Of a stretch of DNA of 64,000 nucleotides, positions 1 through 12,900 are shown piece by piece. The position numbers were made by a program, and so were the translations under genes. The stretch comes from Strigops habroptila. Its lineage: Eukaryota > Chordata > Aves > Psittaciformes > Psittacidae. Position 1 is the first letter of the stretch, and every line of letters starts with the position of its first letter. The stretch covers positions 51,552,576 through 51,616,575 of the forward strand of contig NC_044282.2 of assembly GCF_004027225.2 (NCBI RefSeq), read 5' to 3'. The notes under the pieces were generated by a model. That model searched no databases. It saw nothing but the letters and a program-made list of their open reading frames with translations, and was not told the origin of the DNA.

Positions 1-233
1 CAAACTACTTTGGGCACCTCCGGCAACCGCCTCCTGATAGGAGTATTCAGCCCACCTCTTCCAAGCATCCACCTATTTTAAGACAGACAAGTCTGCTGTT
101 GCAGGTGATGGCTTTCCTGCAATCACTGTTAAGAGAACCTTGATAAGTAGCTTAGATGGAATACTTGGGTTTGGAACAGATAAAGTGAGATAAATATCTT
201 AAAAAAACCCTAAAGCCACAGCTATTAGAGAGG

Positions 234-254
234 AAAAAAAAAAAAAAAAAAAAA
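234..254. repeat. poly(A) tract
   Basis: An uninterrupted run of 21 A, followed within 80 bp by T-rich stretches. It is a simple repeat in intronic sequence with no coding signal around it. Confidence 0.8.
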
Positions 255-3200
255 TCACCATTTGATCCTAAGAATCAAAGTTGAATTTTTGAACTTAGCC
301 TTTTTTTTTTTGCCTTTTTTTTTTTAGTTAAACATAGAATTCAGAACTCTATGTTCTGATCTGCAATTGGAAGGATCTGTCTTGCAAGCTGTAAAATCAC
401 CTTTTCTTTCATTTCCTGCTATGAATGTTAGATATTTCACATGGGTTTTGGAAACTCAGGCCTTTCTCTTATTGCAAAGAAAAGGTTTTGAAAAGCAGCA
501 GTAATGAGTTCTGTTTCTTATTCATCATTTCTTGGTGGACCCTTTATTCTGATTATGTGAATTATAACTTCAGCCTCTCCCCACACCTTACTCTGCAGTT
601 GGTACATTGCTGTGGCTCTCGAGGGGGACCCTGGGCTGAGGGGCAGCACAGGTTAGAGAGACGTGGCCACATGGGCTGTTCCTGCACTCCATGGTGTCTG
701 CTGTGACCCACTTCAGAGACAGTAATGTGGCCAACAGTGTATGTAATAAACTCTGCTGGACCAGGATGTGAAGACCAGGGAGCTCTGTGTGGGGAAGGAC
801 CCGTGCTAAGGTCATCTTCTGTGTTGTCATCCTCTGAGCTTGCTCAGAGCTCCTTCTTCCCTCTCTGTCTTTTGTGACCTTGGTCTGCTCTTCCTTTCCT
901 TCCCTGGCTTCATGTCTCCATGTGTCTGCCCTCTCATCTGCTGGCCCTGGGCTGCTCTTGTTGAAAATACCAGGGAGAAGCCCTGGGCCAGTGTGAACTG
1001 GTGCAGCACTAGCACTTCAGTGGAAGCGCCAGCTGGGGAGCTGGCCCTTGATCTGGGTTCAAGGCAGCAGAGTTTCCACAGCTCTTTGAACTGTTTTTTG
1101 CTTTCTTTATCCTCTATTCCCTCACAAAGATTTATTACCCTTGAGGTATCTCAAGTTGACACTAATAGAAAATGAAGTTTTCGGTAAGGGGGTAGAGATC
1201 CTCTCTCAATGCCCAGTCAGTCCTTGACCTTCCTGCCTAGACTTTTAACAGCATTACAGTTCCGTTGATACGCTTCATTCTGGAGATATCACTAGCAATT
1301 AAACCAGGACCACCATCTCATTCTTACAGCTGTCAGATACTAATGGCCAGAGTTTGCTATGACCAGAGCTGGATTAAAACTGGTGACCTACATGTGAAAG
1401 ACTTTGTATCTCGTTACCTCAAGCTATTCACCCCTAGATTTCTTTGAAATATAATGCTGTTTTCTGGCTTACTCTTATTAGTCATGTTTGCTGGTGTCTG
1501 CCTGCTTTATTCAGTGAAATGTCTGGAGATCAATATTCCGTGTTCCTCTCCCTCATATCACACACTATTTTCACCCATCCTAATTTTTGTTCACTCTAAC
1601 TGACCTTAAGAGGTCTAGAAACTGGATAATAACCCAGGAGTAAGAAGATCAGAGCTTTTTACATCTGGGTCACTACTAATAATCCAGTAGTGATCATTAG
1701 AGCATGTTTAGCAGCTGATGTAAATTCTTTCAATCCCCTTCTTTGTGGACACAAAATAAAATTTGTGCCTTCATTTTATTGGCACTTGGGGTGTCTTCAG
1801 TGGGTGTTTGACTAATGAAGAACAAATCTGCGATTAAGGCATCTATTCAGCATTTGATCCCAGTTTAGTAAGCTGCTTGGTGACTGCAGTTGTTTCTGTA
1901 GGATTAGAACCAAAGGAAGATGCAGTGTTGGAAAATTAAGATGTTCCACCAGGCTGTCCATACAGTTTTGACCCTGCCTTGCCATGTGCTTCCATTCTGG
2001 TTGGTGTGGGGGTCCTACAAAAAGCCTGCAGCTGCTGCATGTTTCCAGAGAACACTGAATATGAAGAAATAAAGGTTCTAGGCAGAGATCCAAAGCAGGG
2101 ATGTTGCCAGGGTTCAGTCTGCGTTTTAATCCGCTAGCATACAAATTTTCCAGACAGAGTGGTTCTGCAATTCAGATGGTCCCATCCCGACTCCTGAACA
2201 AAGAGAGTGAGACACATGACACATACACGTGTAAGAGGGAGCTCTGTATGCTGCATAGCTACTGCCAGATACAAAATACCATGAAGGAACAGAGAAATGC
2301 TTTGAATTCTGTCATGCGTGCTTTTGTAAGGAGGGTGATGTTATTAGCAGTGAGATTGCCTCCTGAAATGGAAATACATAATTCAGTTTGTGGTTCAGTT
2401 AGTTCTATTAAAACTTTGTCTTTATTTCTGCTGTCAAAATACATTTAGAACAAAACCTTCAAGTCAAAGGCAGGAAAGATTAAATTGCTCTTATCTTTTT
2501 TCAAGTTAAACTGAAAGGAGATGTTGGTGGAAGTGGGTTCTGGAGGTAGAGCAGTCTGTTTGTATCTGCTCCACAGGCAGTGGGAGGACAAACCTACAGG
2601 ATCTCAGTGCAAGCTAAGGAATGTGGGGGAATCTTTATGCCAGTGTCATAAATGTTTCCAGTGAAAACGGTCACTATTTCAGGGCCCCAAAGCTCTGCCG
2701 ATTCCCTGAAGCTTATTTGGATGCAGCAGAGCTTTTAGCAGCCCAGAATGTTAAGCGACATTAGACATGGGGGCAGTATGAAACTGGCCCTCCCTGTGGA
2801 AGCTCCTGCTAGGTCCTTCATGCTTCAAACTCTCCCTCAGCTTTAGACAATCTTTTAAGTAAAGCTGAAAACCTGGCTTTTAAAAGTGCAATGTAAAGCA
2901 ATGAACTATGCAGTATTCAAATGTTGTTCAAACTTGTTTGAAAACATAACACAGACATAAAAGCTTCATCTTAGTTCACTGGTTGGCTTTGGTTTCTGAT
3001 GCCTAAAACCAAAACCCAACCTTTCCATGGAGAATTTGGAAGAAGATCAGATTCACGATCCAAGGTGTTTAGAAAGCAAGATCTCACCTGCTTTACATGG
3101 AAACTCTAATTCCTGGGCTTTGCGGAGCAGCGTGAAATTTGTCTGCCCTCTCAGTAGTGCACTGCTTGCTCTCATGGCTCGAGAGCTGTAGATGATTCAG

Positions 3201-6017
3201 CCATGCTAATTCTTGCCAACATCCAAAATTCAAAATATGCTGTTTCTCATAGTTGTGTCTGGACTTCTTGGTAGTCTTCCTGGGGACAGTTACATGCTTC
3301 CACGCCATGCAATGTGAATAACAGATCGACGCCTCCTAACATCTGTATGTTGTATAACTAGCATCTATATGCTGTGTAACTAATTTGCACTGAAACAATG
3401 AGCTTTGCACCTTCTGGTGTCAGCCTTGGGCACGTTGTACCTGTGCAGATTGACTCTGCAGTGCATGGGCAGCCACTCTGATGCTCCTAGTACATGTCTG
3501 TCAGACTTGCTGTGCTTCACTGGGGACTCAATCTGCAAATGCGGGGTGGTCCTTTATCTGGGAATTTTGAGTTTTCCTCTGGGCTACTTAAAGCAAATAT
3601 TCCACCCTGTTTTCCACCCAAAAGTCCCAGCAGATGGACCCAAATCATAATAAAGTGTTAGGTCATGTATAAAAGTGGTAGAGTTGGTAGGTGGCTTATA
3701 TATGTACAATCTCGCAAGCTCATTTGTTCTGTTGCCTTGCGCTGCTGGTACTTTGGTGTCCACCTCTGTGGGTAGGTTGTGGGATTAGACTGATGCTAGC
3801 AAAGCACTTAGGGATCACTCAGATTTCTGTAGGTGTGAAAACAGCTCTTTTTAAAGTTGAAAACCCGTTATTAACCACACGTCTGACAAATCGGTATAGC
3901 TGGCTAAATCTACACAGTTACCTCTCCTGAGGCAATGGGAGCATTGATATCTGTCATAGGAAAAACACAGACTAGCTTGGTGTGACTAGAAAATGTACAT
4001 TGCCCTCTTGTGAAAACACAGCTCTGCTGCAGCAATAGAAATACCCAAAGATACATTTTAGTTGAAAAGTCAACATATTCTGCCATTCCGTAAATACAGC
4101 ACAGGTCAGTCATTGCTGTAGACTGACATCTCAGAGAGTGCACTCACAGGACAACAGAACCAAATCTTTCTTATTTATGTACACAGGGTAGGGAAGAAAC
4201 AGCTTTTTTCCCTTGGCTCTGCAGTCACTCTGCATTTTAGTCACTTCATCAGCATGCTGAACTGGATTGTCGTTGTATCACTGTGACAGCTTCACTTGTA
4301 TTTCAGCTTCATGGCAGGTCTCAAATACATGATACTGTGACCTCAAATTTGCATCGCATTCAAGCTTCGGTGCCATGCCGTCTCTTTTTCTCCCTGTCAT
4401 TTCATGAGGAAATAGCACTTTATATTTCGATTGAGAATTAAAATCTTATTCTTCATTGAGCCTGCAGTCGTGCAGTCATTTATAACCCAAGAAATCACAA
4501 AGTACTCACCTGGAGTGGGATTCAGGTCATGCTTGCTGTTGGAATATATAACCTGTCTTGGAATAGATCACCCCACCATGATGCAGCATCTCTTTCTTTG
4601 ATGAAGAAGAATGAAGCAATGAGCTTTGAACTGGTGTTTGTCGGGCTGACTGTTGAACTAAACATGTCAGATCATTTAAACACCTTGGCTCACAAAAAAC
4701 ATTTTTTCAGCAGTGTTATTATTAGAATACAGATAGTATATTGACAGATGGCAAATATAGGTACAGTGGGACTGGTTGGATACGAGGACTGTCCACAGCT
4801 GAGAGGCAGTCAGGAATCTAGTGAATAAAGAAGCCAGACCTAAACATTTTTGTGGGGTGGGGCTGGAAGAAGAAGTATGGATGCTGACAGCAGGCAGAAA
4901 TGATTAAATTTAAGACCTTCTTTCTCTGCCAGGAAGGCTTTGTTTAGATGGTTTTCTTCATGAATAGCCTGGACAGCTGTGAAAAATCTACCTTTATCTG
5001 TGCTTGCTTTGAGTATACTCTCACTTTTTCCCAAATGAAGAGAGCCAAAACCGTGACAGAGGGAGTCTCCAACTGCCAGACTTCTGTGAAAATACCATTT
5101 TGCTCTGGGAGTGCCCTAAGAGTTGGTGGTCTGCTTACACTCTAGCAGGAGACAGTGAGCTAGCAGAGGTACAGACTTGCTGGCAATTCTGTAAGAAAGG
5201 AAGACCAGAGCTACCTCAGAAAGCAGTTTCTGATTGAACTCCACAGACTTTGGTGCTTTTGGAATTCTTTCTCTAGCATACTCAGACAACCCAAAATACT
5301 GCTGCTAAATGCTAATGGTATTTGCTTGAGTGAGTGCTTAAAGTGCTCAATTTGAGAGCTCTGGTGCTATGCTTTAGGGTTTTGCCTTCTTCCTCATGAG
5401 CTGTCTCTGCCCAGGGTCATAGCAGGTGATGCTGCTAAATCTGCAATGACAGCTGGACTAGGTATCCTCTGGGCTCCATCCCATGTGCAGAAAGAAATGT
5501 CAGGGTTGTGTTTTCTAGTTGGACCCTAGACCCCCGCCTGGAAGACAAGCTTCTGCGTATTTCGACAGCACTAAAAAGCACTGGCGCCCATTAGCTTGGT
5601 AGGCTGTTATTGTTCTTTAGACATGTCCTATCTAAGACATAGTGCAAGTTTCTTCTCTGCTATTGTTTAACAGAGACTATATTCAATTCTCCTGTGTTTC
5701 TTGTTCAGTAGGTATTTTTACATCTTCGAGACTGAATTCTCTGGCTGGTTCGTTGCAGGTCTTTGCCTGGGCAGTATTATCACCTTTAGGCATTTGGCTG
5801 TCACCGAGGAAAGATGCAAAGAATTTCGAGACTTCTTTACAAAGAAATCTGGTTCTGACCTTAGTTATGGAGATGCTGCCACCTCTCCCTCCGTAAAGAT
5901 CTCACACTATGACAAGTGGGGGACTGCCCTATTTATATGAGTGCATGATCTCTAAATCAGAAGAAATGCCAACTTTGTCATATAATTTTAAATAAGAGGC
6001 AATGTATTATATATGTT

Positions 6018-6153
6018 ATGTTGTATGTTATATATTGTATATATTATTTTTATTATATATTACCTATTACCTTATATATTATATATTATATATTATATAT
6101 TATATATTATATATTATATATTATATATTATATATTATATATTATATATTATA
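6018..6153. repeat. AT-rich tandem repeat, 7-bp unit
   Basis: Almost pure A/T sequence. From about 6073 it settles into a strict 7-bp unit (TTATATA) repeated about eleven times. It creates a spurious open frame rich in I, Y and L. It is a microsatellite/minisatellite in VSNL1 intronic sequence and is expected to vary in length. Confidence 0.9.
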
Positions 6154-6835
6154 TTTGGGGTCTCTGTGAAACTAGTTGCATTCTAGAGACAGCTGCCTTT
6201 AGAGTGGTTGTGCATTGAATATCTCTCACACGTGATTTATGAAGTGTTTAGAGGCTTGGAAATCCTTTGACCATCAAGAAGACCCTTTACACCAGGAGTG
6301 TGTTGCAAAAGGAATGCAATAGGAGAACAAATTGAGGTCATTATTTTTCATCTTCAGTTACATCTGGTATGAAATGTAAGTCTATCAAATAAGTGCAAAA
6401 TATATGACATTACTGTTCCACTAGAAAGAACTTGTCTCTAAAGAGCATTATATGCAGTCAACTCGTAGAGGAGATGATAGGAAAGAACTTGGGGATGTCA
6501 GGAACTGGGCTGTATCTCCCAGCTATAAACTTTGAAAGGACATGTGGGAACTGGCATCACCAAGAACAGTGTTCCTGGGAGGCTTGCTCTTGGCGTGCAT
6601 AAACCGGCATCCTTCTGGAAAGCAGTTGGTAGCATAATAGTTTGGTCATGATTACATAGTTTATTGTTCAACCATTTATGTCTATAGGGTTTTTTTATTC
6701 ATCTTTATTGACTCTGGGGTAAGGGAATATTAGAAAGGATGCAGTCTGCTGCTCTCACAAGATACGAGAGCAAACTTATCTGAAAGCATGTATCCTCCTT
6801 TGAATTCTCACCCCAATACTGAACTCTGTTTTTGC

Positions 6836-6857
6836 CATTATTATTATTATTATTATT
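6836..6857. repeat. (ATT)n microsatellite
   Basis: Seven ATT units in a row, followed by degenerate TTG repeats. It is a simple sequence repeat within the VSNL1 intron. Confidence 0.8.
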
Positions 6858-9800
6858 GTTGTATTGTTGTGTGCTTGCTAAGGACTGAGTAGCTGTTGTT
6901 GTGTATTCATGAAAGTCTACAACCTGTTTTTTTTAACATGTTTACCAGAATACTTGGGGGAAAAAGACAAATCTATTACTCATATTAATTACTCAGTGTG
7001 GAAAAGCAACAGTTGTTCCCTATTGTGAGCCAGTTACCATAATTATATTGCTGGGCAGTTGGGATTGCATCAGTCTGCATTTTGGAGCATATTTTTGAGG
7101 TAATGTTTATTAATGGGAAACACTGATTTTAATACATCCCTTTAGTTATGCTTTGCTATGTCTTTAAATAGCTCTTGTATGTTGCACCTTGCAGGTGGAT
7201 TTAATTGGGCTTTCAGGTTTTTAGAGATTTTTTTGTCGCTGGGGAGAAGAATTCAAATAGACCTGATTTTGAAATGAAATCGCATTCTCTACTACAATGA
7301 AGACATCAGTTTTACATTGGTCAGACTCAGAATTTTATGTCCAACTAAAGTGGTAATGGTATCTTCAGTTGGTCTGGTGCACAGAGGGTGACTTAATCCA
7401 AAGGAGAATGTGTAGCTGCACTAAACTTGTGTGATAAATAAAGCAGCAAGGAGCGCTTTTTATTGTCTTCTTCTCAGCTGACTCCTAATCAAGTTATTGA
7501 AACTTCAGTTGTTATAACGGTGTCAAACAGTGAGGCAGCTTGGTGTTGGAAGAATAGCATGCATCTTTTGTTAGTATAGCTTTGTTCACCTTTTTAGATA
7601 AAAATCATTTTTAATTAAAGGTAACATGTTCTCTGCAGATTTTAGAATTGATTTTATACTATCCCTTTGTATGGTCTTATTGCATTCTAGTGTTAAGTTG
7701 TTCATAGACGAAGTACATGAATAATTCTAAGATCTTAAAGGAACAAAGTGGCAGGTAAGCTCTTAGCCAGTTGATTTATCTGTAACAGAAGAAGCTGTTC
7801 TACCCATTATAGCTTTTAGCTGCAGTAGTGGTTTTCTCATGGCAAAAAGGAGCTGAAATTCAAAGGTACCATGTGCTGAAGGCTTTAAGTCACTTCAGCA
7901 GGCAAATGCAGGAGAGAAGGCAACCTTGCCTCTCACTTACAATGCTTTAAATCAACAAGCAGCATGCTCCGATTTTTTACAGATAGGTTTACAGATTTCT
8001 CTAAAGTGAGCATTTGAGATTGTGTCTGGTATCTGGAAGAGTGAATAAAACCACACAAACCCATTGGAAGGTGATAATACAAAATTACAGTATTGAGGGG
8101 ACAGAATCTGGGGGTAACTTTCCCCCTCCAAACATCTTGTTTACTTAAGATAATCTCATACAAGTCTGCATCCCCTAAGAGTTGATTGGAGTCGGAGGGA
8201 TGAAACAGAGGAGAAGCACTACCCTGTGGGATGATACTGTCTTCTTTAGGTGGCCAGTTGCCTAAAAAGGAGACACCTTTGGAAACCATCTAGTGCTGAT
8301 TATCACTAGTATCAATATCCACATTTTGTCTGCATTGGCTCATGAGCACAGTCAGTACTGACATAGCAACAGCATATCCAGGGAGATGGCATGTTTGTGA
8401 AAGCAGTGATCCATATGGCCCACAGGGAGGTTTTCCACATCTCTTTCTACAGATGGCAAAGAACATAACTGAAGGGGGAAAAATTATTTGTGTACAATGA
8501 GAATTTTCCCTTCTTGCACCATTTTAGACAAGGAACAAGAATGTAATGCTCCTTTACATCCTTGCATTCATCCTTCGAAAGTCTTTGTTCAAGCTTCCTT
8601 CCCCTTAGGGGAGTTGATCTGTGGAGCTAATGATGACGAGACAGTGTTGCTGAGAGCTGTCTTTGAATACCTGTGGTTTATTGTAGACCTGCCCATACAT
8701 CTCAATTCCCAGAAGGTGACACAATGGGTTGTGTCATTCCTTTCTCCTTTCCCACCCTTGGGAAAAGCCACTGGAATCAAGTCACAAACAAAAGTCTTCC
8801 AGGCTCCCTGCACTGACTTTACCTCTTTCCTCTTTATTTGTCTTGTATGTTGAGCTTCAGGTTTTATGTAAATGCTGCTCAACCAAGATTCGTAGATATC
8901 ATGACTGTCAATAACAACAATAATAATACTGCTATTCACATGCAACTACAAATGTGCACAACAGTTCACATAAATAAAACTGGGGATTTTTTAAATGTTA
9001 GTGAGCCCAGGAGTGTTGTCCTCAAAGACATTTTTTCTAAGCAAGAACTTATTTAGCCCACATCTATAGATATAGATGCATGATCCTTTGCACCAGAATG
9101 CTGATATTTCAAAATTTTTATATCCTATTGGGCTTGTAGGTGTTGGCATTGACCTTTGAAAGAGTTTATGGTATAAGAGAAAGTGCATATATGGAAGAAA
9201 ATACATTATCTTGCAAAGCTGGAATCTTAAAACTGCACTGTGTTAAAAGAGTAATTTTTATTATTTATTCTCCATAAAAGCAGAATTGGGAGGGTTACAC
9301 AGGGATGGATCTTCTAAGTAGGGCTGCAAGTTTCAGAAGGATACCTGAAAATCTGTCTGCTCACAGCTTCATTGCAAAAGAAAAGCTTTGAGAGGCTTTG
9401 CAGCAGTTACACATGGGCCCATTTCCAATTCCAAATTACTAGAAACTTCACTTTAGTACAGTTCCTCTGTGAGTAGTTGAATTGCTTTCAAACTCAGTAC
9501 TGAAAATAAAAGTCAACAGGATATGCCAAGGGAAAAAGGATGATACCAAGTCATTGCCCATCTGCCCCTTATCTATTAGGCTAACTATTGCTGCTACTGC
9601 TACCATCCTTCCTGCCTCGCACCTCTCACTTTGGGGTCCTTTCCATTCCCTTAACTCTTCCGCATTTTGTGCTGCATGGAAACCTTATTCTTCTGTTACC
9701 AACTCCAGTCAGACACCTGTTTGTGTGACAAGACCACCGGAGTTCAGGGACAGATGTTGTGTGGTCTCCAAGCAGAGATGTCACGATTTACGCAGCTGGG

Positions 9801-9887
9801 TTCCCAGGTATCCTGTGTCATTAATTCTGCCTGGCCCTTAGGCATTGTTAAACGCTTTGGGTGCAACACAAAAAATAGCCACTCCTT

Positions 9888-9925
9888 GCCCAGCCAACCG
9901 CAACCTTGCCTGTGGTTGGCTGGGC
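9888..9925. repeat. Perfect 12-bp inverted repeat (hairpin)
   Basis: GCCCAGCCAACC at 9888-9899 is the exact reverse complement of GGTTGGCTGGGC at 9914-9925, with a 14-base loop. The GC-rich stem stands out from the AT-rich intron. It could fold in DNA or RNA. No function is indicated by the sequence and no longer precursor-like stem extends around it. Confidence 0.7.
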
Positions 9926-12900
9926 ACGGAGGGATGAAGTGCGCAGCGCTGCACACTGACTGACCTAAGGACCATGGCTGTCATCCGGTTACACACCCTG
10001 TTACATGTGTTCCTGTTGGGACCAAGCTGCCTGGAAGTGCTGGCTGCGGTTCCCTTTTCTAGCCTGTGACGGCAGGGAGCAGCAGGGGACACCAATTTTG
10101 GGGGCAGTCAGCCCTTCCCATTTTCTCTCCTTGAACACTCAGTGATTTTCTCAGCACTTCACTTTTCTCTCAAGGTGCCTGTGGTACCGTGCAGCTTTCC
10201 TCTTTTTCTACTCCTTTGGTCTTTCTGGACTTCAGGTTGTAGTTTCCTTCCTTGGATGGAAAGGTTTATGGACTGCTCTATGACCACAGGTTTTATGAAA
10301 TGGAAAAGATACCTGAGTCCACCAGTTCCCAGCTCAGTGAGCTGTGCTTGTAAGGGAATTGATAGTTCTCCCCAGAAGTTAAAGCTAGCTGTTGGTAATT
10401 CCTGAATTAACAGGTTTTACACTCAATAGCAAGAAAAGGGATTGCGTAGTTTAGCACTCACTGAGATCTTGAGGTTCAAATCCTCAGTTCTCTGACACTC
10501 CCAGCTACAGCCATTTTCCTTCTCTTTTTGCAGTTTCCTTTCTGCAGTACTGGACTACAACAACTCCATATGTATAGGAATTTTAGGAGGACATATTACA
10601 TAAGTATATGAGACAGTCAGATATTTCAGGCACGAGCATTTTTTCTGCAGCTCCATCTGTATACTCATAAGATGGTTGTCTCAGACTTCAGTGACTCGTG
10701 TTTCAAATCCCTTTCTGGCTGGAAATAGCACTTCCTGATGCCTCTATAGTCCTGTTCTTTTGTGAAATTTGCACTAAGGACTTCACAGCAGGTGCAGCGT
10801 TCAGGTTAATGCTCTGAACTTTTGGAGCCAAAATTCACTGGGAAAATAAAGCCTTTTTCAGAGATGAAAAGGAGTCAGGTGATCAGTACTGGGGTAGGGG
10901 GAAAGAGGAAGAAGGGGAGAAGGAATGTCCCAGGTCAGCGTATTCTCTGTCTGGTATGTTCCCAGATTCCTAAAGAGATAACATGGTGTCAAGAAAAAGG
11001 ATGTTGTAATTAGGCTGGGACATAGCTACAGCACAGCAGGATCCTGACATTGTCATAGCCCTGTGCTATCGCTGACCTTGGGGTAGTGGAAGACTGTGCC
11101 AAACTTACTTAAAATAAATAAAGAGTTCCAGTGCTGCTGCTCAGTTAAGGAAGATCAAAGGGAAATAACATTTAATCAACAGTAGTCATGGTGTTAAGCA
11201 CTGGCAATACTAATTGTTTTGACAATTCTCTCTGAAGTTTTTTTTTGTTAGCACTGAGTAATAACTGATCTGCTGGTGTATTGACCTATAGCACTACAAC
11301 AGCTCAATTAAGTGTCTTATTCTCCAAATCTAATCAGAGAAAAGCTGAGATTGAAAATCGATTCATTTCCTGCTAGTTAATGACTAATTCCCCACAAATG
11401 TGAATATAGAGATTAACTTCTCAGGTTGAAAGTTTTTATTAGAGGTAGACCCTGCCAGATGGATGCTTGAGAAGCAGCAGCATGGCTTCTCTTTTCCCAT
11501 CCATCTTCCTCCAACCTCTTGGCATACAATGTTTTTTTTTACTGTGGATCTTGCTTTATCATAGCCTATGGTGTGTGCTTATTCTCTTGTCTCTTAACCT
11601 GTGGCTCACACAATTGCAGGGAACTGGTATTTGTAATTCAAGGTCAGCTTCTAAATTCTCAAGCATTCCTTCTCCATATCCCTGAAATGAGCATTTCTGC
11701 AGCAGCTAAAACCATCTGCAAGATCGGGTGACTTAGTCCTTTATAATGTAAGAGCTAGTCACAGTCCTTGGAGGTCTGGGTAAGAAACAGATTCTTCTCT
11801 GATCCCACTTCAGCCTGTGCAAGTCATGAATTTTCCCTGTGAAGAGGGAAAATTACATTTCTTGGCTCTTCTAAGTATTTCTTCTTTATGTGAAGAACTA
11901 ACAGCTGCTTATAAGCCTCCCCATGTGTCTGTGCATGCATACATGTTCACAGCATGAAAGATACTGAGCAAAGACATAAGCAGTAAACATTCATGAGGCT
12001 TGGCAGTTCTCCCCAGTCCTTGCTGCTTGTATGACTCCCACTGCAGCAGTATTTGAAATAGTCACAATTCTCTGTTGTATTTATCCTCGCAGCACACTTC
12101 TGAGCTGGGGACATCTCACAAATTTACACATGGAGAACTGAGGCCTGGATCTAAATAGACATTGAGACTCTGGTCTTTGGTGGTGCTTGAGATTATCCTT
12201 TCCAGAGGCTCAGCCCTGTGGCTCAACTGCTGCTGAAACCTACAGACCCACGGCTGTGGATGGTGTCTGCTGCCATAGGACCCTCCAGCAAGCAGTATCC
12301 TATGTGGGCTATTTCTACCTTGCACTGCAGATGTCCTTAAGAGTGCAGGTATACCAGACTCAGCATCTGTGAGGACAAAAGACTGGAGGGCTTTTACTGT
12401 GAAGATTAGCTCTGGGACAGTCTACAAATTTGTTTGGGTTTTTTTCTCATGTTCCTGTATCATTCGTGCTCTGCAATTGGTGCTTTATCCCTGATGTCCT
12501 TTTTTTATTCACCTTGCTGCAGAAAGTATCATGCTGGTTTCTGCTTTGCAGCAATGAATTTTGCCAGTGTTGAAAGTTCAGGTCTGTATCCTGTCAGCCT
12601 GAAGCCCAGATTTGTGTATATCAATCCATTGTAATCTTATGGAGTAACCTCTTCCCTGATACTCAGCAAAACATAATCCAACTCTTTTTTTTTGTCTGAC
12701 TTGAGCGAATTTAGTTCCCCTGAAGGCATCTGGCTGGTAAAAGCCATGCACACCTGCAGTACTGGCTCGTGGCATTGCATGCTGTGGTTCTGCGTTTTGC
12801 CAGAGGGTCAGCCCAGTGGACCTTTTGTCAGTATAAAGCACAATAAAAGGGCTATGGTTGAGCCAGAAAATGGCCTTTCTCCCAGATACTGAGCAGGGGC

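Noticed and set aside
5390..5500. A CR1-like phrase (GGACTAGGTATCCTCTGGGC)
   Set aside because: Only a short resemblance to the CR1 3' UTR and no following octamer repeats; too weak to call.
5642..5940. A possible exon of 70-80 codons in the VSNL1 intron
   Set aside because: Some residues look protein-like, but two frames overlap, no family is recognisable, and no splice-site pair is convincing.
8488..8945. Overlapping 118-121-codon frames on both strands
   Set aside because: No domain, no conserved motif and frames on both strands over the same bases; these are chance frames in intronic sequence.
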